From contig JAGGTC010000159.1 in the NCBI GenBank assembly GCA_021163945.1, forward strand, positions 1 through 11,900: 11,900 bases of DNA. Direction: 5' to 3'. This document shows, piece by piece, positions 7,034 to 11,900 of the stretch. The translations under genes were made by a program, and so were the position numbers. The notes beneath the pieces were generated by a model. The model did not search any database and was not told the origin of the DNA. It saw nothing but the letters and a program-made list of their open reading frames with translations. Source of the stretch: Deltaproteobacteria bacterium. GTDB taxonomy: Bacteria > Desulfobacterota > Desulfofervidia > Desulfofervidales > DG-60. Every line of letters starts with the position of its first letter. Position 1 is the stretch's first letter.

Positions 7034-7944
7034 TGAGAAAGGGGATACTAAGGGCACTTTATCAAGCTAAAGGTTATATCTCTGGTGAGTTAATTAGTAA
7101 AAGGCTTGGCATCTCAAGGGTCGCTGTCTGGAAGCATATTCAGACCCTAAAGAGGGAGGGTTATATAATAGATGCCTCGCCAAAGGGGTATAAGTTGATC
7201 TCCTCTCCAGACCTGTTACTCCCAGATGAATTTATTGGTTTGAGGCAAAAGGTCTATTATCTTAAAGAGGTATCCTCTACCATGGATGTGGCAAAAAAAC
7301 TGGCAAAAAGGGGTGAAGAGGCAATTGTAATTGCAGAGACCCAGACCAGTGGAAGGGGACGTTTGGGGAGGAGATGGCACTCACAAAAAGGGGGCATCTA
7401 CTTTACCATCATCCTAAGACCAAGGATAGGCCCAGCACATGCACAGATAATAAATCTTATGGCAGCTGTCTCAGTGGCAAGGGCAATAAGGTCCCTTTTT
7501 AATTTAGAGGCAAAGCTAAAGTGGCCAAATGATGTCCTGATCAGGGGGAAGAAAGTATGTGGCATATTGGCAGAGATGGAGGCAGAGATGGATGTTATAA
7601 AATTTGTAAACTTGGGTATAGGCATAAATGCAAACAATCCTATCTCCCTCTATGAAGAGGGTGCTACTTCAATAAAAGAGGAATTGGGGAGAGACATATC
7701 TAGAAAAGAACTGCTGATGTGTGTTCTAAATGAGATAGAAAAGAGAAAATCCCTTTTGGGAGAGGAGATAATAAGTGAGTGGAAGGCCCTCTCTTCAACC
7801 ATAAATAAAAAGGTAAGGATAATAATGCAGGATGAGGTAGTAGAGGGTGAGGCCATAGATATAGATACCGATGGGGCGCTTATATTGAGGACAGATAAGG
7901 GTATAAGAAGGATTATCGCTGGGGATTGCATCCATCTTAAATAA
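7033..7944 (+). CDS. birA: Biotin protein ligase / biotin repressor BirA
   Basis: A 303-aa bifunctional BirA. The N-terminal winged helix (about residues 1-60, with ISGELISKRLGISRVAVWKH) binds DNA. The central ligase domain makes biotinyl-5'-AMP and transfers biotin to a lysine of carboxylase carrier proteins: GRGRLGRRW (107-115) is the adenylate-binding loop, KWPND (163-167) and KKVCGIL (173-179) supply the catalytic lysine region, and GIGINANN follows. A small SH3-like C-terminal domain closes the protein. The presence of the DNA-binding domain marks it as a regulator as well as an enzyme, which fits the operator-like GTTAAC repeats just upstream. ATG follows a weak AGG. The stop is 9 bases before the receptor gene, so the two are likely co-transcribed. 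Confidence 0.96.
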   Translation: MRKGILRALYQAKGYISGELISKRLGISRVAVWKHIQTLKREGYIIDASPKGYKLISSPDLLLPDEFIGLRQKVYYLKEVSSTMDVAKKLAKRGEEAIVIAETQTSGRGRLGRRWHSQKGGIYFTIILRPRIGPAHAQIINLMAAVSVARAIRSLFNLEAKLKWPNDVLIRGKKVCGILAEMEAEMDVIKFVNLGIGINANNPISLYEEGATSIKEELGRDISRKELLMCVLNEIEKRKSLLGEEIISEWKALSSTINKKVRIIMQDEVVEGEAIDIDTDGALILRTDKGIRRIIAGDCIHLK

Positions 7945-7953
7945 GAGAAATCT

Positions 7954-9771
7954 ATGCATAGTTGGGTAAAAAAGGGATTTATTTTGCCTATTGTGTTAAC
8001 CTTTTTACAAATGTGGTTAACGTATTCTTTTGCCAAAGAGATAAAGATCCCACCCATAACGGTAACAGCTACCAGGATACCCACTACATTTCCAGAGCTT
8101 ACAAGGAGTGTAACCATAATTGAAAAAGATGAGATTGAGAATGCCCCTGTCCATTCCATACCAGAGATTCTGGAATATGCCCTAGGGATTGATATTATCC
8201 CCCGTGGCCCAAAGGGTACCCAGGCAGATGTGAGCATAAGGGGCTCTACATTTGAACAGGTAGCAATACTTATTGATGGGGTAAGGGTCAATGATATCCA
8301 AACTGGTCATCACAATCTAGATATACCTTTAAGCCTAAATGATATTGAGAGGATTGAGGTATTGAGGGGGCAGGGCTCCTCTCTCTATGGGCCAAATGCC
8401 TTTGGTGGTGTGATAAACATAATTACAAAGAGGCCAGAGAGAAGGCACATAGGCCTAGAAATTACCTACGGTGAACATGCTACCATCAATCGCTTAATAT
8501 CACTATCCTTTAAAAAAGGGGATTTTGGCACATCCCTCTCCCTAGAGAAAAACGCACACCATGGCTACAGAAAAGGGCCTGATTACTCTGATATCTTAAA
8601 TGTATTTTCCAAATTTTCACTTAATCTACCCTTTGGTGACCAAGGGATTTTATTTGGCTTTCAAGAAAAGGACTTTGGGGCAGATGGCTTCTATGGGCCA
8701 TTTAACTCTACTGAATATACCAAGTGTTACTTTTTGGGCCTAAATCCCAAGATAAACACCAAAAATTTGGTGATAGAGCCAAAAATCTATTTTAAGAGGC
8801 ATTATGATAGGTTTACCCTCTATGAGGACAGGCCCTCATTTTACATAAACTATCATAAAAAATGGTTTTATGGAGGGGAGTTTACAATAAGCACACCTTT
8901 TGGAGGTGGTGATGTGGCCTTTGGTGGGGAGTGGAGGGAGGAGAGGATAGAGAGCACAGGGGTAAGAGAGGGGAGATTGGAGGAGGCCTTAGGGAGGCAC
9001 ATAGACCATAGACAGGCCCTCTATACAGAATATAATGAGGCCTTGCTTGGGGGAAGGCTCTTTTTAAACTGTGGGTTAAGGGGCGACCACCACTCAGAAT
9101 ATGGCTGGTACATTTGCCCCCAGGCCTCTTTGGGTTATAGACTAACACCCAGATATAAACTTCGCACCTCTATAGGCAGGTCCTTCAGGGCCCCTACCTA
9201 TACTGAGCTTTATTATCATGATCCAAAAAATTGGGGAGACCCCAATCTAAAGCCAGAGACTGCTTGGTCATACGAATTGGGGCTGGACTACTCTGGAAAG
9301 ATATTTTCCTCTATTACAATCTTTAGGAGGGAAGGGAGAAATACTATAAGCTGGATAGAGGAGGGTGGGGTATACCATTGCAAAAATATTGGAGAGGTGA
9401 ATATGACTGGGGTGGAGCTTGACATAAAGAAAAGGGTAAAATCTTTATCCCTATCACTAAATTATACCTATATGGACTCGGATATAAGGGGGATAGAGAG
9501 GGCAAAAGAAAAATATTTACATCTAAAACACAAGCTCTGTGTGGGATTAAACCTTCCTCTACCCCTGGGCATGTCCTTTTCAGTAAAGGGGAGATATGAA
9601 GATAGGCTTTATCAAGAGGCCTATTTTGTAATAGATACAAGGATTTCTAAAAAAATAAAGGGCCTTCAGCTCTTTATAGAGGCTACTAATCTCTTTAATA
9701 CTTCCTATGAGGAAATAAGGGGGATCCCTATGCCAGGGAGGTGGATTCAGGGAGGGATGAGGTTGTTTTAA
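7954..9771 (+). CDS. TonB-dependent outer-membrane receptor, BtuB/Cir-like
   Basis: A 605-aa outer-membrane gated channel driven by TonB-ExbBD. Residues 1-27 form a signal peptide (KK at 6-7, hydrophobic core, cleavage after SFA). A TonB box, ITVTAT, is at 35-40. The plug domain (about 42-165) contains VSIRGSTFEQVAILIDGVRV and ERIEVLRGQGSSLYGPNAFGG, as in vitamin B12 and colicin I receptors. The remainder is rich in alternating aromatic strands of a 22-strand barrel, with PTYTELYYHDPKNWGDPNLKPE typical of the late barrel, and it ends in phenylalanine as outer-membrane proteins do. It is short for the class but complete. The substrate is unknown; no cobalamin riboswitch or ABC transporter gene adjoins. 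Linkage to birA under a possible BirA operator raises biotin or another vitamin as a candidate. Its last 44 bases overlap hflX on the other strand. Confidence 0.93.
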   Translation: MHSWVKKGFILPIVLTFLQMWLTYSFAKEIKIPPITVTATRIPTTFPELTRSVTIIEKDEIENAPVHSIPEILEYALGIDIIPRGPKGTQADVSIRGSTFEQVAILIDGVRVNDIQTGHHNLDIPLSLNDIERIEVLRGQGSSLYGPNAFGGVINIITKRPERRHIGLEITYGEHATINRLISLSFKKGDFGTSLSLEKNAHHGYRKGPDYSDILNVFSKFSLNLPFGDQGILFGFQEKDFGADGFYGPFNSTEYTKCYFLGLNPKINTKNLVIEPKIYFKRHYDRFTLYEDRPSFYINYHKKWFYGGEFTISTPFGGGDVAFGGEWREERIESTGVREGRLEEALGRHIDHRQALYTEYNEALLGGRLFLNCGLRGDHHSEYGWYICPQASLGYRLTPRYKLRTSIGRSFRAPTYTELYYHDPKNWGDPNLKPETAWSYELGLDYSGKIFSSITIFRREGRNTISWIEEGGVYHCKNIGEVNMTGVELDIKKRVKSLSLSLNYTYMDSDIRGIERAKEKYLHLKHKLCVGLNLPLPLGMSFSVKGRYEDRLYQEAYFVIDTRISKKIKGLQLFIEATNLFNTSYEEIRGIPMPGRWIQGGMRLF

Positions 9772-11425
9772 GGCCCTCTCTTTGCCACTTAAATAGGGGC
9801 AATTTCCCCAATTTCCTCTCAATCTCCTTGATCAGTCGAGATAGGGTACTTGGGACAAGGGCAGAGATGGAGATGGCCTCATACCTTTTGCACTGAAATG
9901 ATACAAATTCTTTATCTACCAGATCCTCTTTATTAAATACCCTGATTATAGGTATGTGTGTAAGTTCAAGCCTCTCTAAGATCTTTTCTACAGCCTTTAT
10001 CTGCTCAGGAAATTCAGGGTCGCTTATGTCTATTAAGAGGATTAAAAGATTGGCCTCCCTAAGCTCCTCTAGGGTGGCAGAAAATGCCTCCATAAGATCA
10101 TTTGGTAGATCCCTGATAAACCCTACTGTATCTGTAATAATGGCCTCACGATTCTCTGGAAAGCGGAGTATCCTACTTGTAGGGTCTAGTGTTGCAAATA
10201 ATTTGTCTTCTACCAAGACAGAACTCTTTGTAAGGGCATTTAATAGGGTAGATTTGCCAGCATTTGTATAACCAATGATGGAGATGATGGGTATGTTTGC
10301 CTTGTGCCTTCTTAGACGCCTATAGGCACGCTCTTTGCGGATCTCCTTAATCTCCTTTTGTAGACGGTTGATGCGTTCTTTGATCCTCCTTCTATCTATC
10401 TCCAATTTTGTCTCCCCAGGCCCCCTTCCTCCAATACCACCTGCAAGCCTAGACATAGAGGCATCTTGAAGGACTAGCCTTGGCAAAATATATTTCAACT
10501 GGGCCATCTCTACCTGTATCTTCCCCTCGCGGCTCCTTGCCCTTTGGGCAAAGATATCCAAGATGAGCTGTGTTCTGTCAATTACCCTTAGGTCTGTAAA
10601 CTTAGAAAGTGCCTTTACCTGTGAGGGATTTAGCTCCCTATCAAAGATCAGTAGATCTACACCTAGTTGCAGTGCCCGAATTGCTAGTTCACTTACCTTC
10701 CCCTTCCCAATAAAGAATTTTGGGTCTATCCTCTTACGCCTCTGGATAATCTTATCCACTACCTGAACACCTGCCGAATATGCAAGTTTTTCTAGCTCTT
10801 CTAAGGACCTTTTGGCAGATTCCTTCTCCCCTGTGGTTACACTTACCAAGATTGCCCTTTCCTTTGCACTGCTAAGGGGGTGTACCCTTTGTGCCCTGGA
10901 AAACTCCTCCTCTAGGGCATTGATCAATGCCTCAAAATCAATGTCTAATGTCCCAAATCTAATGGGTTCACTGACATACCAACCCTTTCCATCCTGATTG
11001 GTAGGTAGGAGGTAGGCCAAGTGATAGAATTGAGGGACCCCTGTATCTCTGTTTAGTGTAATGGCACCCATCAGATCCAGTCTTAATAGGGCCAAATCTG
11101 TAAGGTCATCCTCTGTTAATGGCTCCTGAGAGAGGTGGGTATGTAGGCACCTAAGTCCACTTAATCTGGTAAGACTTGAGCGGTAGCGACTCAATTCAGG
11201 GATGAGGATGCCCTTTTGGTTGCCCACAATCACAAACTCAACATCACCCTTACGATTGACCAGAATCCCTACCTGCCGCCTGATTTCAGAGGAGATTTGG
11301 CAGATATATCGGGTAAGCTCCGAGGTAATGACCTCCTTTGGGGGGATGCGGCGACGATAAATCCTCTCTAACCTTTTTATCTGGCTGGCCTTAAGCCCGG
11401 AGAGGTTGCCAAAGACCTTTGGAAT
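9728..11425 (-). CDS. hflX: Ribosome-associated GTPase HflX, ATT start codon
   Basis: HflX binds the 50S subunit and 70S ribosomes and splits stalled ribosomes under stress. With the start proposed here it has 565 aa, longer than E. coli HflX (426) because of an N-terminal extension. The family signature GGIGGRGPGETKLE precedes a coiled coil. The GTPase domain has G1 GYTNAGKST (385-393), G3 DTVGF (from Asp432), G4 NKED (from Asn498) and a Ser-Ala G5. The first conventional start codon, GTG at 11233, would cut 64 codons whose translation (KASQIKRLERIYRRR, VGILVNRKGDVEFVIVG) is clearly protein-like and joins the conserved domain smoothly. An in-frame TAA lies at 11450-11452, and no ATG, GTG or TTG follows until 11233. 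ATT at 11425 sits 7 bases after GGGAGG. The 3' end overlaps the convergent receptor gene by 44 bases. Confidence 0.93.
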   Translation of the reverse strand: MPKVFGNLSGLKASQIKRLERIYRRRIPPKEVITSELTRYICQISSEIRRQVGILVNRKGDVEFVIVGNQKGILIPELSRYRSSLTRLSGLRCLHTHLSQEPLTEDDLTDLALLRLDLMGAITLNRDTGVPQFYHLAYLLPTNQDGKGWYVSEPIRFGTLDIDFEALINALEEEFSRAQRVHPLSSAKERAILVSVTTGEKESAKRSLEELEKLAYSAGVQVVDKIIQRRKRIDPKFFIGKGKVSELAIRALQLGVDLLIFDRELNPSQVKALSKFTDLRVIDRTQLILDIFAQRARSREGKIQVEMAQLKYILPRLVLQDASMSRLAGGIGGRGPGETKLEIDRRRIKERINRLQKEIKEIRKERAYRRLRRHKANIPIISIIGYTNAGKSTLLNALTKSSVLVEDKLFATLDPTSRILRFPENREAIITDTVGFIRDLPNDLMEAFSATLEELREANLLILLIDISDPEFPEQIKAVEKILERLELTHIPIIRVFNKEDLVDKEFVSFQCKRYEAISISALVPSTLSRLIKEIERKLGKLPLFKWQREGLKTTSSLPESTSLA

Positions 11426-11432
11426 AGACTTA

Positions 11433-11438
11433 CCTCCC
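11433..11438 (-). promoter_or_regulatory. Ribosome binding site setting the ATT start of hflX
   Basis: Minus-strand GGGAGG (11438-11433) lies 7 bases before the ATT codon 11425-11423, an ideal distance. By contrast, no purine-rich site precedes GTG at 11233. This is the main reason for choosing ATT. Confidence 0.65.
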
Positions 11439-11488
11439 TTAGAAATTAATTAAATCTATCACACTTTATCAATTTATACAAGACTAAT

Positions 11489-11842
11489 TTATTTAGATAA
11501 AAATATGTCTTTTACAACCCATTTTTCTACACGTGGGCAGCTGCCAAAGACATAGCCTGAACCAGATAGCTCCTTTTCTTCACCAAACTCCAGATAGCCC
11601 GATAGGGTGACTGTCCCTAATTCAAAACCCTCACCATCCAAGGCCTGTAAAATAATAGTAACCTTGCCATCCCTCTCCAAATTCTGGACACGGGCCTTGA
11701 CCGCAAAAATCCGATTTCCAGTCCAGTCTGTTACCATTGGCTTTGCCTCAATAAATGAGATCAACACATCGGGCCTTTTAGCCCTTACATTTAGAGGCAA
11801 TAACAAAACAATTAAAAAAATAAATAGATAATTTATCCTCAT
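11489..11842 (-). CDS. Small exported protein of unknown function
   Basis: A 117-aa protein. Residues 1-21 are a signal peptide: MR, a strongly hydrophobic stretch of Leu, Ile, Phe and Val, and cleavage after VRA. No lipobox cysteine is seen. The mature ~96 residues look like a small beta sandwich: alternating strands such as AVKARVQNL, KVTIILQALD and LGTVTLSGYLEFGEE resemble the FxLYD or Big-like domains that modify surface or periplasmic proteins. One cysteine (in FGSCPRVEKW) remains. It starts at ATG 11842 with AAGGA only two bases before it. It lies 63 bases upstream of hflX on the same strand and could be co-transcribed with it, but no shared role is apparent. Confidence 0.7.
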   Translation of the reverse strand: MRINYLFIFLIVLLLPLNVRAKRPDVLISFIEAKPMVTDWTGNRIFAVKARVQNLERDGKVTIILQALDGEGFELGTVTLSGYLEFGEEKELSGSGYVFGSCPRVEKWVVKDIFLSK

Positions 11843-11900
11843 CGTCCTTTTTACAGTTTAATTGTAGGCCTTAGCTGATATGAAAAATAGAGCTTAAGCC

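Noticed and set aside
7650..8291. 213-aa minus-strand open frame across the birA-receptor junction
   Set aside because: It covers the signal peptide, plug domain and BirA C-terminus of two well-supported genes on the other strand; its translation has no recognisable family.
9728..11233. hflX beginning at GTG 11233
   Set aside because: There is no ribosome site in front of it, and 64 upstream in-frame codons encode family-like sequence preceded by a well-placed GGGAGG.
11448..11488. TTGTAT-17-TAGATT as an hflX promoter
   Set aside because: The -35 box matches only 3 of 6 and the -10 box 4 of 6 in AT-rich sequence; too weak to call.
11861..11866. Minus-strand TACAAT as -10 box for the small exported protein gene
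   Set aside because: It is 5 of 6 to consensus, but no acceptable -35 box lies 16-18 bases upstream in the bases available.

Overview
The window reads as ordinary chromosome of a Gram-negative, probably anaerobic bacterium. An outer-membrane TonB-dependent receptor shows a Gram-negative envelope. An aldehyde:ferredoxin oxidoreductase-type tungstoenzyme points to an anaerobe, often a thermophilic one. The long N-terminal form of HflX and the heavy use of AGG arginine codons would suit a Desulfobacterota-like lineage, but that placement is inference. Most genes look near 44 % G+C in hand-counted samples. The leftmost ~900 bases are clearly more AT-rich (about 30 % in two 60-base samples).

Layout. 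1-891 (+) is the 3' part of a superfamily 2 helicase gene cut by the window edge. It converges on a tRNA-Asn(GTT) gene at 1001-1073 (-), and the tRNA 3' end faces the AT-rich helicase, which is where integrated islands usually sit. From 6965 down to 1116 (-) runs a tight gene string: dUTPase (dut), aldehyde:ferredoxin oxidoreductase (AOR), a 95-aa unknown protein, an overlapping nucleotidyltransferase, and DNA polymerase I (polA), which starts 3 bases after the nucleotidyltransferase stop. Pol I has lost key proofreading-site residues.

At 6966-7032 is a compact divergent control region. It holds a TTGACA box, an 18-bp perfect palindrome and two GTTAAC half-sites, and looks like an autoregulatory operator for BirA. 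birA (7033-7944, +) is followed 9 bases later by a TonB-dependent receptor gene (7954-9771, +). That gene runs 44 bases into the convergent hflX (-).

hflX is the most unusual item. All sequence evidence (reading frame, family-like N-terminus, ideal Shine-Dalgarno spacing) places its start at a non-canonical ATT codon at 11425, 64 codons upstream of the first conventional start codon. ATT (AUU) is the start codon that puts infC under IF3 control in enterobacteria, and HflX, like IF3, acts in ribosome subunit separation. Upstream of hflX is a small exported protein gene (11489-11842, -).

I see no CRISPR array, insertion sequence, riboswitch or rRNA. Every gap between genes is under 300 bases.
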